In this document: piece by piece, positions 53,136 through 62,507 of the stretch
Layout: the number at the start of each line of letters is the position of its first letter
Position numbering within the stretch: position 1 is the first letter of the stretch
Origin: Neopararhizobium haloflavum
GTDB lineage: Bacteria > Pseudomonadota > Alphaproteobacteria > Rhizobiales > Rhizobiaceae
Direction: 5' to 3'
Assembly: GCF_002750855.1 (NCBI RefSeq)
Contig: NZ_NWUC01000001.1
Span: 310,001 to 374,000 of the forward strand
Length of the DNA: 64,000 nt
Made by a program: the position numbers and the translations under genes
Notes under the pieces: model-generated
Seen by the model: only the letters and a program-made list of their open reading frames with translations
The model's database searches: none
Told to the model about the DNA's origin: nothing

Positions 53136-55955
53136 TCATTGCCCGAGGCGCTCAAGAAGGGCGGGAACGTGGACCTGGTCGGTCTTGTAGTTGCCGGTGA
53201 GCATATACATCATGATGTTGACGCCCGTGCGATAGGCATATTCGCGCTGCGCGGGATCGGCTGGCACGGTCGGAAACATCGGGACTTCATTGTCATCCAC
53301 CGCCCAGGCACCGGCCAGGTCGTTGCCGGTGATGATGACCGACGAGACACCGTCGGCCGAAGCCATGGCCCTGTCAGCGTCGGTTTCGTCGTCGGGCAAT
53401 TGTTCGATCCACATTTCGCCGCCCCGATAACGGCCCGGAAACTCCGGCAGCAGGTAGAAGGCCTTGGTCAGTACGTGTTCTTCCGGCACGGGTTCCAGCG
53501 GCGGAATGTCGAGGTTGGCGAGAATGGCGCGCAGGCGCTCGGTTTCCGGGCTGGTCTGGTCGCCAAGCCCGGAAAATTGGTCGCGCGTGTCGAAAAGCAC
53601 CGTCCCGCCAGCTTTCATGTAGGCGTCGATCCGGCTGATTGCGGCATCGGAGGGCATCGGGGCCGTGGCGCTGATCGGCCAGTAGATCAGCGGATAGAAC
53701 GCCAGTTGATCGGTCTCGATGTCCAGTCCGGCAGGAGCGCCGGGTTCAAGCGCGGTGCGATAGGCAAGGAAACGGGACAAGCCGACGAGCCCGCGCTCGC
53801 TGATCGCGTCGACGTCCTCTTCGCCGGTGACGACATAGCCGATGTGGGTGGTGTCCAGCTGGGCAAGGATATCAGCGTCCCCCTCATGCGTGTCGCTCTC
53901 CTGCGCGCTTGCGCCGGTCGGGGCGAACGCCGCCGCCAGAACCAGAAGACCGGCAAACAGGTTGACGGTCGCGCTCTTGCTAAAATGTCGGGACAGACCA
54001 CGGAATGCGCCCGACATCACCATGACGATCACCGTATCGACGAGCAACAAAATGAGCGCGAGCGTGAACAGGTGCGGCTTCAGCGGCAGGGCCTCCTCAT
54101 CGACATAGCCCGAGCGGACGATATCCATTGTATCAGGCAGGGCGAACGGCTCCAGCCGGTCATCCGCACGCATGAGGTTGAGCGCGGTGAAGCCGTCTTC
54201 CGTGCCGTAGAGACCGGGCGGGTGCTCGAAAGAGACATCCTGCGCGTCGTCCGTCCCGATCTGCAGCGGCCGAGCGTCGCCGGAGGGGTCTGTCAGAAGA
54301 CCGTCGGCGCCGAGCAGTCGATAGGGCGGGAGCGCTTGCGGCTCGCCGCCGCCCGCCTCGGCCGACATGCCGCTTGCGGCCGAAAGCATCACGGTCCGGC
54401 GCAACATTTCGACGAAGTCGCCGGAAATCGGCAGGTTCGACCACGTCGCCTCGGCGGTGACGTGAAACAGCACGATGCGCCCGCCGCCGACGGCGCGCGT
54501 GGTGACCAGCGGCGTGCCGTCCTCGAGACTGGCCCAGGTGTTGCGGGCAAGATCGGCGGACGGCTCGGCCAGCACCTGCCTGTTGACGATGATGTCCTGC
54601 GGTGGCGGCATGCCCGCAAATGGGCTTTCGGCGGCATAGGGGGCAAGCGCCTGCGGCTCCGTCCATGAAAGGGCGCCGCCGAGCGCACGCTCACCCTGCC
54701 TCAGTTCCACCGGGACAAGCGGATCATCCGCCTCGGCGCCGGCAAGGCGCGGTCCGGCGAAGCGCAGCAGCGTGCCGCCATTCTCGATCCATTGCGTCAC
54801 GGGACCGTAGGCATCCTCCGGCAATGTGCCGATGTCGGCCATGACGAGAACCGATGGCCGGCTCTCCAGCAATTCCGGGATCGCGGCACTGAGTTCGGCG
54901 TTCTCCGGCCGGACCAGATCGGCATAAGGTTCCAGGGCGCGCTCGATGTAGTAGAGAGGCGAAAGCAGCGGCTGTGCCATGTCTGTCGGGGCGCCCGAAA
55001 GCAGTCCCACGCGACGGCGACGGAAACTGTCGTCGAGAAGGAATGTCGTGCCGGCGGTGCCGACGCCTTCGACCGACAGGCGCGCGAAATCGTTGCGCAA
55101 TTCGAACGGTGCAGCGATGCGGCCGCGCCCGGCTGTTTCTCCGGCAGGGAACTCGATGGTGCCCTCTGCGATCGAGCGGCCGCGCACGTCGTGTGCCGCG
55201 ACGGGAACGGATCGGGCCGCCCCCGCATCGAGCCGCGTCGCCTCGATGAGGAAGGCATCGCCGGAATTCTCCGCTTCGGTCAGAGCCAAGGTGTCTGCCT
55301 GTCCCTCGTAGAGCTGCACCGTGTCGACTCCAAGCGCCCTGATCAGGTCCGCCGTCTCTTCCTCGCCGTCTCTGTCGGCGATGCCATCCCCGAGGAGGGC
55401 CAGCGTCGCCGGTGTGTCGTCGCGCGTCGCGTCGACGACTGCGGCCATTGCTCGCGCGCGATCGGTGTGCAGCGGCTGGGGGCGGGCGGCGTTCAGCCGG
55501 TCGCGCGCCTCGGCGGCGGAGGCGGGTGCTGCATTGTGATCGCGATCGGCGGTGAAAACGAGGGAAACCGGTACCGAATGGCTTTCCGCATCGGCAATCA
55601 GCTGTTCGGCGCGGGCGGTGCGCGCATCCCAATCCGGTGCGCTCGCCCACCCATTGTCAACCACCAGCGCCAGGGGGCCGTCGGTCGCGATCGCATTCTC
55701 GCGCGGATTGAAGACCGGATCGGCGAGCGCAAGGATGACGAGCCCGGCGAGCGCGAGGCGCAGGGCCGTCAGCCACCACGGGCTTTTCGACGGCGTCTCC
55801 TCGCGCCGGGTGATGCGTGCCAGGATGCGCAGCGGAGGAAAGATCTCCTCTCGCGGGCGCGGCGGGGTCAATCGCAGGAGCCACCAGATGATCGGCAGGG
55901 CGATCAGTCCGAAAAGCACGGCCGGTGCGGCGAATGCGAGCGGTAGGCCGAGCAT
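53136..55955 (-). CDS. BatA-type N-terminus plus DUF4159 membrane protein
   Basis: This protein of 939 aa starts with a BatA-like part: two helices near residues 5-26 and 60-80, then a VWA-like fold whose metal site is degenerate (VVDNGWAS instead of DxSxS). A middle GATase-like region (PSVLVMADIGTLPEDAYGPV) follows, then helices near 650-700 and a signal-like stretch, and finally the DUF4159 domain (ISRIDAYMKAGGTVLFDTRD, RYRGGEMWIEQLP). DUF4159 is often a separate secreted protein, so this is a natural fusion. The start overlaps the DUF58 stop by one base. Confidence 0.87.
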   Translation of the reverse strand: MLGLPLAFAAPAVLFGLIALPIIWWLLRLTPPRPREEIFPPLRILARITRREETPSKSPWWLTALRLALAGLVILALADPVFNPRENAIATDGPLALVVDNGWASAPDWDARTARAEQLIADAESHSVPVSLVFTADRDHNAAPASAAEARDRLNAARPQPLHTDRARAMAAVVDATRDDTPATLALLGDGIADRDGEEETADLIRALGVDTVQLYEGQADTLALTEAENSGDAFLIEATRLDAGAARSVPVAAHDVRGRSIAEGTIEFPAGETAGRGRIAAPFELRNDFARLSVEGVGTAGTTFLLDDSFRRRRVGLLSGAPTDMAQPLLSPLYYIERALEPYADLVRPENAELSAAIPELLESRPSVLVMADIGTLPEDAYGPVTQWIENGGTLLRFAGPRLAGAEADDPLVPVELRQGERALGGALSWTEPQALAPYAAESPFAGMPPPQDIIVNRQVLAEPSADLARNTWASLEDGTPLVTTRAVGGGRIVLFHVTAEATWSNLPISGDFVEMLRRTVMLSAASGMSAEAGGGEPQALPPYRLLGADGLLTDPSGDARPLQIGTDDAQDVSFEHPPGLYGTEDGFTALNLMRADDRLEPFALPDTMDIVRSGYVDEEALPLKPHLFTLALILLLVDTVIVMVMSGAFRGLSRHFSKSATVNLFAGLLVLAAAFAPTGASAQESDTHEGDADILAQLDTTHIGYVVTGEEDVDAISERGLVGLSRFLAYRTALEPGAPAGLDIETDQLAFYPLIYWPISATAPMPSDAAISRIDAYMKAGGTVLFDTRDQFSGLGDQTSPETERLRAILANLDIPPLEPVPEEHVLTKAFYLLPEFPGRYRGGEMWIEQLPDDETDADRAMASADGVSSVIITGNDLAGAWAVDDNEVPMFPTVPADPAQREYAYRTGVNIMMYMLTGNYKTDQVHVPALLERLGQ

Positions 55956-56884
55956 CAGGACGCCTCGCGCGCATGCGCGGCGGACCGGTTCGACGGCATG
56001 CCCGACAGGTACATATGGAGGGCGACCAGCGCTTCGGACGCCGGGCGGTCGGTGCGATGGGTGGTGTAGCTCCAGCCAAGCCGGCGCATGGTGCCGGCGA
56101 CAGCTTCACGCCTTGCAAGATAGGCCGAGCGATAATCATCGCGAATTGTCTCGGCCCGCCCCATGGTGAGCTTTCCGCCGGTCTCCGGGTCGCGGAATTC
56201 CGTGCGCCCGGCATAGGGGAACGTTTCCTCGACCGGATCGCAAATCTCGAGCAGGTGGCCGCGCACACCGCGCCGCGCGACCGGATCGAGCCGGGCGATG
56301 ACATCTTCCGGCGGATCGAGGAAGTCGCTGACGAGGACGAGATCGCTGCGCCGGTTGACGCCATCGAGACGGGGCATGCCGCTGCTGTCGGGCGAGCGGG
56401 CCAAGGCCGCGGCCAACCGTTCTGCGGCATTGCGGGTGGCAACCGGCTCAAGAATGCCCGGATAGGCGATGCGTTCGCCCGACCGCGCCAATATCTCGGC
56501 CAGCGCGAGCACGACCACCAGCGCACGGCCCTCCTTCGACACCAACCCCAACCCCGACTTGAATGTCATGGAGGGTGAGATGTCGGCCCAGAGCCAGATC
56601 GTATGGGCGGCTTCCCATTCCTTGTCGCGCAGATAGGTATGATCGTCGCGCGCCGAGCGGCGCCAGTCGATGCGTGACAGGCTCTCGCCCGGAACGTAGG
56701 GACGGAACTGCCAGAAATTCTCGCCAATGCCGCGCTTGCGCCGACCGTGCCACCCCGCGATCACCGTGTTGGCAACGCGCCGTGCCTCGACAAGACAGTC
56801 CGGAATGAGAGCCGCGCGCTGGCGTGCACGGGCAAGCGCAGCGGCACTTCCTGTCTTTTCGACGATATTTCCGAGAGGCGCCAT
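55955..56884 (-). CDS. DUF58 protein
   Basis: This protein of 309 aa has the DUF58 core GENFWQFRPYVPGESLSRID, then WRRSARDD, and a VWA-like domain with an intact DxSxS metal site (WADISPSMTF). DUF58 proteins are partners of MoxR ATPases. The start at 56884 is chosen because GGAG lies 8 bases upstream; a TTG at 56896 is possible. It lies 16 bases behind moxR and overlaps the next gene by one base. Confidence 0.9.
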   Translation of the reverse strand: MAPLGNIVEKTGSAAALARARQRAALIPDCLVEARRVANTVIAGWHGRRKRGIGENFWQFRPYVPGESLSRIDWRRSARDDHTYLRDKEWEAAHTIWLWADISPSMTFKSGLGLVSKEGRALVVVLALAEILARSGERIAYPGILEPVATRNAAERLAAALARSPDSSGMPRLDGVNRRSDLVLVSDFLDPPEDVIARLDPVARRGVRGHLLEICDPVEETFPYAGRTEFRDPETGGKLTMGRAETIRDDYRSAYLARREAVAGTMRRLGWSYTTHRTDRPASEALVALHMYLSGMPSNRSAAHAREAS

Positions 56885-56900
56885 CAGCGGCTCCAACTCC

Positions 56901-57917
56901 TCAGGTGGATTGCGAAGAGCGCACGAGGCCCGCGATCACGTCACGCACACTCATCCCTTCCGCCCTTGCGGCAAAGCTCAGCGCCATACGATGCTGCAGA
57001 ACCGGCTCGGCCAGTGCGCGCACATCATCGACGGAAGGAGCCAACCGGCCGTCATAGAGCGCGCGGGCGCGGGCGCAGAGCATCATCGCCTGACCGGCAC
57101 GCGGGCCCGGACCCCAGGAGATGTGCTTGTCGGTCTCGTCATTGCCGTGGCCCGGCCGGGCCGAGCGCACAAGATCGAGGATAGCGTCGACCACGCTCTC
57201 GCTGACCGGCATTTGCCGGATCAACGCCTGGATTTCCTGAAGCCGCGCAGCATCGATGACTGCCTCGGCCTCAGCTTCCTCCACGCCGGTGGTCTCAAGA
57301 AGGATCTTTCGCTCGGCCGACAAATCCGGATAGCGCACGTCGACCTGCATCAGGAAGCGGTCAAGCTGTGCTTCGGGCAGCGGATATGTGCCTTCCTGTT
57401 CCAGCGGATTTTGTGTTGCCAGAACGTGGAATGGGGCAGGGAGGTCGTTGCGTGCCCCTGCGACAGTGACGTGATACTCCTGCATCGCCTGCAAGAGTGC
57501 CGATTGTGTGCGCGGCGAGGCGCGGTTGATTTCGTCTGCCATCAGCAATTGGGTGAAGATCGGGCCGCGCACGAAGCGGAAGGAGCGTTTGCCGGTTTCG
57601 TCCTGGTCCATGACTTCCGACCCGATGATGTCGGAGGGCATGAGATCGGGGGTGAACTGGACGCGGCTGGCCGACAGGCCGAGCACCGTGCCGAGGGTGA
57701 CGACGAGCTTCGTCTTTGCAAGGCCGGGCACGCCGACAAGAAGCGCGTGGCCGCCCGACAGGATCGACAACAACGCCTGTTCGACGACATCGTCCTGGCC
57801 AAAGATGACGTTGGCGATCTCGGAGCGGATGCGGGCGATGTCTTCGAGTGCGCGCTCGGCGGATTGTACCATCGCCTTTTCGTCGAGCGGCTTCGTCACG
57901 GATTGCGTCACACCCAT
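56901..57917 (-). CDS. moxR: MoxR-family AAA+ ATPase
   Basis: This protein of 338 aa has Walker A GVPGLAKT (62-69), Walker B LLMADEINR, sensor 1 ATQNPLEQEGTYPLPEAQLD and the C-terminal helical lid. MoxR ATPases act as chaperones that assemble or activate VWA-containing proteins; three such proteins follow in the same operon. GGAGTGAGACG lies before the ATG. It is divergent from the DUF1285 gene across 197 bases. Confidence 0.94.
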   Translation of the reverse strand: MGVTQSVTKPLDEKAMVQSAERALEDIARIRSEIANVIFGQDDVVEQALLSILSGGHALLVGVPGLAKTKLVVTLGTVLGLSASRVQFTPDLMPSDIIGSEVMDQDETGKRSFRFVRGPIFTQLLMADEINRASPRTQSALLQAMQEYHVTVAGARNDLPAPFHVLATQNPLEQEGTYPLPEAQLDRFLMQVDVRYPDLSAERKILLETTGVEEAEAEAVIDAARLQEIQALIRQMPVSESVVDAILDLVRSARPGHGNDETDKHISWGPGPRAGQAMMLCARARALYDGRLAPSVDDVRALAEPVLQHRMALSFAARAEGMSVRDVIAGLVRSSQST

Positions 57918-58114
57918 CGTCTCACTCCGGCAGGGGCTTTGCGCATGGATCGGGGGCTTTGGCGGCGCGACGAAATGCGCAAAGGCATTTTCACATCGAC
58001 GGCGGCCGGTCGATCGGCAACCATCCTGTTCACGCAGCTTATTCTCTCGACCCTTGGTGGCAAGCGACTTTGCAATAACTATGTGGTGAGTTAGGCGGAA
58101 AGCTGGACGGAACG

Positions 58115-58750
58115 ATGGCACACGAGACCACGAACAAGACAATCACCGGGGCCGACGCGGACAATGGCGGCGCTGCGGGGCTGGCTGCGCTGATTTCCCG
58201 CGCGGCATCGACCGAGCGCGGCCTGCCGCCGGTCGAGCGCTGGAACCCGCCATTTTGCGGCGATCTCGACATGGAAATCCGGGCAGACGGCACATGGTAC
58301 TACCTCGGTACGCCAATCGGGCGCGAAAGGCTCGTGCGACTCTTCTCGACCGTCCTGCGGCGTGACGAGGACGGAAAGACCTACCTCGTGACACCTGTGG
58401 AAAAGGTCGGGATTCGGGTCGAGGACGCACCCTTTCTCGCGGTCGAGATGTCCGCGACGGAGCGCGGCGGTGTCCAGACGCTGACCTTTCGGACCAATGT
58501 CGGCGATGTGGTGGAGGCGGGCCCGGATCGTCCGTTGCGCTTCGACGTTGCCGGCGATCATGATTCGCTGAAGCCCTACCTTCACGTGCGCGGACGCCTG
58601 GAAGCGCTGGTCTCACGGCCACTGATGTATGATCTGGTGGAACTGGGGGAGCGGCTCGATATCGACGGGGAGGAAATGTTCGTGCTGCGCTCCGGCGGCT
58701 CGGTCTTCCCGATCATGCCTGCCGCACGGCTTGACGCGTTGGCGCAATGA
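58115..58750 (+). CDS. DUF1285 protein
   Basis: This protein of 211 aa has the DUF1285 pattern: VERWNPPFCGDLDMEIRADG, then WYYLGTPIGRERLVRLFSTV, then DGKTYLVTPVEKVGI. The structure of the family is a two-domain beta fold of unknown role. The gene starts a compact operon with the CoA pyrophosphatase and CCA enzymes (two ATGA overlaps), an order seen across Rhizobiales and divergent from moxR. Confidence 0.88.
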   Translation: MAHETTNKTITGADADNGGAAGLAALISRAASTERGLPPVERWNPPFCGDLDMEIRADGTWYYLGTPIGRERLVRLFSTVLRRDEDGKTYLVTPVEKVGIRVEDAPFLAVEMSATERGGVQTLTFRTNVGDVVEAGPDRPLRFDVAGDHDSLKPYLHVRGRLEALVSRPLMYDLVELGERLDIDGEEMFVLRSGGSVFPIMPAARLDALAQ

Positions 58751-59409
58751 GCGGACCACTTGCGGCGATGAACAACCTGTCCTTCTCGGCGTCGGATTTT
58801 CGCGAACGGGCACTCGCACACAGACGCTCTGCCGATGACGTCGCCGCCGCATTCCGTGATCACGGGGATCATCAGCTCAATCCCGATCTGGTGGCCGATC
58901 TGGAGCGGGTCGCAAGCCGCGACGCAGCCGTGCTCATTCCCGTGATCGACGATCATGCATCCGATGCCCGCATCATCCTGACCATGCGGGCCAAGGCGCT
59001 GCGCAAGCATTCAGGCCAGATCGCCTTCCCGGGCGGCGCAATCGACCCGGAGGATGCCTCGCCCGAAGCCGCGGCGATGCGGGAGGCACAAGAGGAAATC
59101 TCCCTCGACCCCCGCTTTGTCGAGCCCGTCGGACGGCTGCCGCTTTATCTGACGATGACCGGCTTTCGCATCACCCCGGTGCTCGCCTTGGTAAAGCCGG
59201 GTTTCCGCCTTCAAGCCAACCCCGAGGAAGTCGATGATGTCTTCGAGGTGCCGCTTTCTTTCCTTATGACTCCGGGGAATCACTTTCGGGAAAGCCGGGT
59301 GTGGCAGGGCCGGGAACGGCACTATTATACGATGCCATATAATGACCGCTTCATCTGGGGGGTGACGGCGGGTATTTTGAGAACGCTTTACGAAAGGCTC
59401 TATGCATGA
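58747..59409 (+). CDS. Nudix CoA pyrophosphatase (NudL-like)
   Basis: This protein of 220 aa has the family-specific LRKHSGQIAFPGGAID directly ahead of the Nudix box with AMREAQEEISL. Such enzymes split CoA or acyl-CoA to 3',5'-ADP and phosphopantetheine. The gene overlaps the DUF1285 stop by 4 bases and the CCA start by 4 bases, so all three are translationally coupled. Confidence 0.9.
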   Translation: MSGPLAAMNNLSFSASDFRERALAHRRSADDVAAAFRDHGDHQLNPDLVADLERVASRDAAVLIPVIDDHASDARIILTMRAKALRKHSGQIAFPGGAIDPEDASPEAAAMREAQEEISLDPRFVEPVGRLPLYLTMTGFRITPVLALVKPGFRLQANPEEVDDVFEVPLSFLMTPGNHFRESRVWQGRERHYYTMPYNDRFIWGVTAGILRTLYERLYA

Positions 59410-60701
59410 GCGCGGGGACGACCATGGACCGAACGGCGGCGGACCTGTCAGGGTCGGACTGGTTCAAGGACGAGAACGTGCAGACCATCATCGGGCTGCT
59501 CAACGCCGATGGTGGAGAAGCGCGCATCGTCGGCGGCGCGGTGCGCAACGCTTTGATGGGACTTGCCATCGGCGATGTCGACATCGCGACGACATTGTTG
59601 CCGGACGAGGTCATGGCGCGGGCCGAAAAGGCGGGAATCAAAACAATACCCACCGGCATCGACCACGGCACGGTGACGCTTGTGCGGAACGGTCATCCCT
59701 TCGAGGTCACGACGTTGCGCACCGACATGGAAACCGACGGGCGGCGGGCCGACGTGGTGTTCGGCACCGACTGGGCGGAGGATGCGGCGCGGCGGGATTT
59801 CACGATCAACGCGCTCTACCTCGATGCTCAGGGAAAGGTGATCGATCTGGTCGATGGCCTCAACGACATCGAGACAAAGACGATCCGGTTCATCGGCGAC
59901 GCAGATCTGAGGAATTCCGAGGACTATCTGCGTATCCTTCGCTTTTTCCGGTTTTTTGCCTGGTACGGCGAGGGGCGGCCGGATGCTGACGGGCTGCGTT
60001 CCGCCGCGCGACTGAAGGCTGGACTGGAAAAACTCTCCGCCGAACGCGTGTGGATGGAATTGAAGAAGCTTCTGTCGGCGGAAGACCCGTCGCGGTCGCT
60101 CTTGTGGATGCGGCAGACCGGTGTCCTGACTGCCGTTCTGCCGGAGACCGAAAAATGGGGGATCGATGCCATCGCCCCGCTGATCCACGCGGAAGAGGTG
60201 TTCGGCTGGGACGCGGACCCCTTACTGCGGATCATGGCCATGGTGCCGCCCGATCCCGATCGCGTTGCGGCAATGGCCAAGCGTCTGCGCCTGTCGCGTG
60301 CAGAAAGCCGCCGGCTCGTCGGCTGGGCCCGGACACAACCCGTCAAGCACGACATCGGCGACATGGCGTTCAATCGGGTGCTCTATGGATGCGATCTCGC
60401 ATCAATGCGCGACTGGCTGCGCCTGGCGCTTTCTGCTGCGCGTCAAAGGGCGCGGTCCGACACCAACGCCCTGGCCGAAGCTGCCGGCTATTCGCGGCTC
60501 ATCGCGCGCCTCGACAAGTGGAAGCGCCCGGCATTCCCGCTCAATGGGGATGACCTCAAGGAGGTGGGTCTCGAAGCCGGTCCTGAACTCGGCGCTCTGC
60601 AAAAGACGCTCGAAGGTCTATGGCTTGAAAGCAATTTTACCATGACGCGCGACGACCTCCTTTTCGAAGCCGTCGCGCGCTCTCAACAATCGCAATCGTG
60701 A
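59406..60701 (+). CDS. cca: CCA-adding enzyme / tRNA nucleotidyltransferase
   Basis: This class II nucleotidyltransferase of 431 aa adds or repairs the 3' CCA of tRNA. GGAVRNALMG begins at residue 43, with the metal carboxylates Asp57 and Asp59 (GDVDIA), RRADVVFGTDWAEDAARRDF (motif C, RRDF) and a helical tRNA-binding tail. An A-adding-only or poly(A) role cannot be excluded by eye. Its stop abuts the convergent DUF1059 gene with no gap. Confidence 0.93.
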   Translation: MSAGTTMDRTAADLSGSDWFKDENVQTIIGLLNADGGEARIVGGAVRNALMGLAIGDVDIATTLLPDEVMARAEKAGIKTIPTGIDHGTVTLVRNGHPFEVTTLRTDMETDGRRADVVFGTDWAEDAARRDFTINALYLDAQGKVIDLVDGLNDIETKTIRFIGDADLRNSEDYLRILRFFRFFAWYGEGRPDADGLRSAARLKAGLEKLSAERVWMELKKLLSAEDPSRSLLWMRQTGVLTAVLPETEKWGIDAIAPLIHAEEVFGWDADPLLRIMAMVPPDPDRVAAMAKRLRLSRAESRRLVGWARTQPVKHDIGDMAFNRVLYGCDLASMRDWLRLALSAARQRARSDTNALAEAAGYSRLIARLDKWKRPAFPLNGDDLKEVGLEAGPELGALQKTLEGLWLESNFTMTRDDLLFEAVARSQQSQS

Positions 60702-60896
60702 TCAGCTGGCCGCTTTGCGGGCGGTGTCTTCGCTTATGCGCTGCTTGATGTTTTCCACCATGTTCTCGCGCACGGTGGCTTCGCCATGCGCACTACGCAG
60801 GTGGTCTACCGCGCGGCGAACCACTTCCGCCTCTTCCTCGGCCGACGTTTCCCATGCGCATCCTGGTACGAGGGAACCGCATTGAAAGGTTTTCAT
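60702..60896 (-). CDS. DUF1059 small protein
   Basis: This protein of 64 aa has the DUF1059 opening MKTFQCGSLVPGCAWETSAE with two Cys, then a helical part with DHLRSAHG. The function is unknown. AGAAGGGAG lies before the ATG. It lies between cca (convergent, no gap) and hemF (same strand, 77 bases upstream). Confidence 0.85.
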   Translation of the reverse strand: MKTFQCGSLVPGCAWETSAEEEAEVVRRAVDHLRSAHGEATVRENMVENIKQRISEDTARKAAS

Positions 60897-60973
60897 CGCT
60901 CGTCTCCCTTCTGTTCATGTGAAGCAGACGAGGGAAAAACGCGCTGGGCCTGAGAAAGTTCACCCGGGCGGGA

Positions 60974-61885
60974 TCAGGGCCAGCGCACGACCGGCGGCAG
61001 GGACGACAGGATGGAGTCAACATTGCCGCCTGTCTTCAGACCGAAGATGGTTCCCCGATCGTGCAGCAGATTGAACTCCACGTACCGGCCGCGGCGCACG
61101 AGTTGCTCGTCCCGATCGGCCTCGCTCCAGCCGGAATTGAAGTTCGCGCGCACGATCTTGGGGTAGACGATGGCGAAGGCGCGTCCGACATCCTGCGTGA
61201 ACGCAAAGTCCGCGCTCCAGCCCCCGTCCTCTTCGCCAGAGCGTAGCCAGTCGTAGAAGATGCCTCCGATGCCGCGCGGCTCGTTGCGATGCTTCAGGAA
61301 GAAATACTCGTCGCACCAGGCTTTGTACTTTGCATAGTCCGCCACGGGATGCCGGTTGCAGGCGATCTCCATAGCGCGGTGGAACAGCAGCGTGTCGGGA
61401 TCGCTCTGTGTGCGACGCCGATCAAGCACCGGCGTCAGATCGGCACCGCCGCCGAACCACTGACTGGTCGTGACCACCATGCGGGTGTTCATGTGCACCG
61501 TCGGCACGTTCGGGTTGATGGGATGAGCGATCAGCGAAATGCCCGATGCCCAGAATGTCGGATCCTGTTCGGCGCCGGGAATCTGACTGCGGAACTCCGG
61601 CGAGAATTCGCCGTGTACGGTCGAGGTGTGGATTCCGGCCTTTTCGAATACGCGGCCGTTCAGCATCGACATGACGCCGCCGCCACCCTCGCCGCCGTCG
61701 CGCGCCCAGGGCGACTGCACGAAACGGCCCGGTTCCATGTCCGCGAGCGGGCCTTCGACCTCGTCTTCCAGCGTCTCGAGTGCGGCGCAAAGCGTATCGC
61801 GCAGGGTCTCGAACCAGGACCTGGCGCGCGCCTTCTTGTTTTCGATGTCGTCCGGGACGGCCGCCGGAAGGTCCGGTCGTTCCAT
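60974..61885 (-). CDS. hemF: oxygen-dependent coproporphyrinogen III oxidase
   Basis: The enzyme decarboxylates coproporphyrinogen III with O2 in haem synthesis. The 303 residues match the family. Visible motifs are [22 protein letters not shown] (with conserved His), [10 protein letters not shown] and [20 protein letters not shown] near the end. The start at MERPDLP follows CGGGGG; the frame is open further up but not conserved-looking. It is divergent from the 86-residue gene at 62066. Confidence 0.95.
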   Translation of the reverse strand: MERPDLPAAVPDDIENKKARARSWFETLRDTLCAALETLEDEVEGPLADMEPGRFVQSPWARDGGEGGGGVMSMLNGRVFEKAGIHTSTVHGEFSPEFRSQIPGAEQDPTFWASGISLIAHPINPNVPTVHMNTRMVVTTSQWFGGGADLTPVLDRRRTQSDPDTLLFHRAMEIACNRHPVADYAKYKAWCDEYFFLKHRNEPRGIGGIFYDWLRSGEEDGGWSADFAFTQDVGRAFAIVYPKIVRANFNSGWSEADRDEQLVRRGRYVEFNLLHDRGTIFGLKTGGNVDSILSSLPPVVRWP

Positions 61886-62065
61886 GTTCCATGCCCCCGT
61901 TTGCTTGTTGCTGCTCGACGGCACGATTGCCGCTCGCACGCCATTTTGCAACCAGCCGGTCGCGGTATTGCCAGCCGGTGCCGATTCGACTCGCATTTCT
62001 CAAATGGCGCGATTATCCTTTTATTCAGGATTGTGGAAGCCGAAGCTTGATGAGGTCAGGGCGCC

Positions 62066-62326
62066 ATGGCCAAACGACAGCCACCGCCGCCGATGGACGG
62101 TCTTCGCCGTCAGATCGCGAAGGGCCGGCGTGAAGGTCCACGCGGTTCGGCGTCCTCCTTCATTCGCGAGACATTTGTTCTGCCCCGCCTTGCCGCCCGC
62201 GCCAAAGCGCGCGAATGGCTCGATACCTGGCCGAAGGCGGCCTATTGGACCGAGATCGAGACGTGGCGGCAATTGCCCGACGATCGCATCGAATTCACCA
62301 TGCGACGGCTGCCGACGGCCGACTGA
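62066..62326 (+). CDS. small basic hypothetical protein (86 aa)
   Basis: This Arg-rich protein has no signal peptide. It begins MAKRQPPPPMDGLRRQIAKG and contains AREWLDTWPKAAYWTEIETW, with four Trp in a short stretch. The size and codon usage look like a real gene, and it fills the space divergent from hemF. No family was recognised. Confidence 0.65.
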   Translation: MAKRQPPPPMDGLRRQIAKGRREGPRGSASSFIRETFVLPRLAARAKAREWLDTWPKAAYWTEIETWRQLPDDRIEFTMRRLPTAD

Positions 62327-62364
62327 CCGGGAACGCGGCGGCGATTTTCCCCGTGCATATGGCA

Positions 62365-62395
62365 TTGACCTCAACTTAGGTTGAGGTCTTATGAG
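62365..62395 (+). promoter_or_regulatory. SoxR-like operator within a MerR-type promoter
   Basis: The inverted repeat GACCTCAAC-TTAG-GTTGAGGTC (62367-62388) contains CCTCAA-N6-TTGAGG, the half-sites and spacing of known SoxR boxes (CCTCAAGTTAACTTGAGG). It sits between TTGACC (62365-62370) and TATGAG (62390-62395), a 19-base spacer as in promoters twisted open by MerR-family activators. It points to the plus strand, but only 119 bases remain before the trmL stop and no convincing gene follows. No soxR gene is in the window. Confidence 0.7.
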
Positions 62396-62507
62396 ATGGG
62401 CTCCACAACAACGGAGCTCACCCATGCCATCACTGAAACGTTCGATCCTTTCCATCCAGAGATGGCTGAAGCGGTGCGCCGGAGCCAGAGCTCTCCCTTC
62501 GCCAAAT

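Noticed and set aside
52968-54668. 566-codon plus-strand frame opposite the DUF4159/VWA genes
   Set aside because: It spans the junction of two recognised minus-strand genes and has no start signal or recognised motif.
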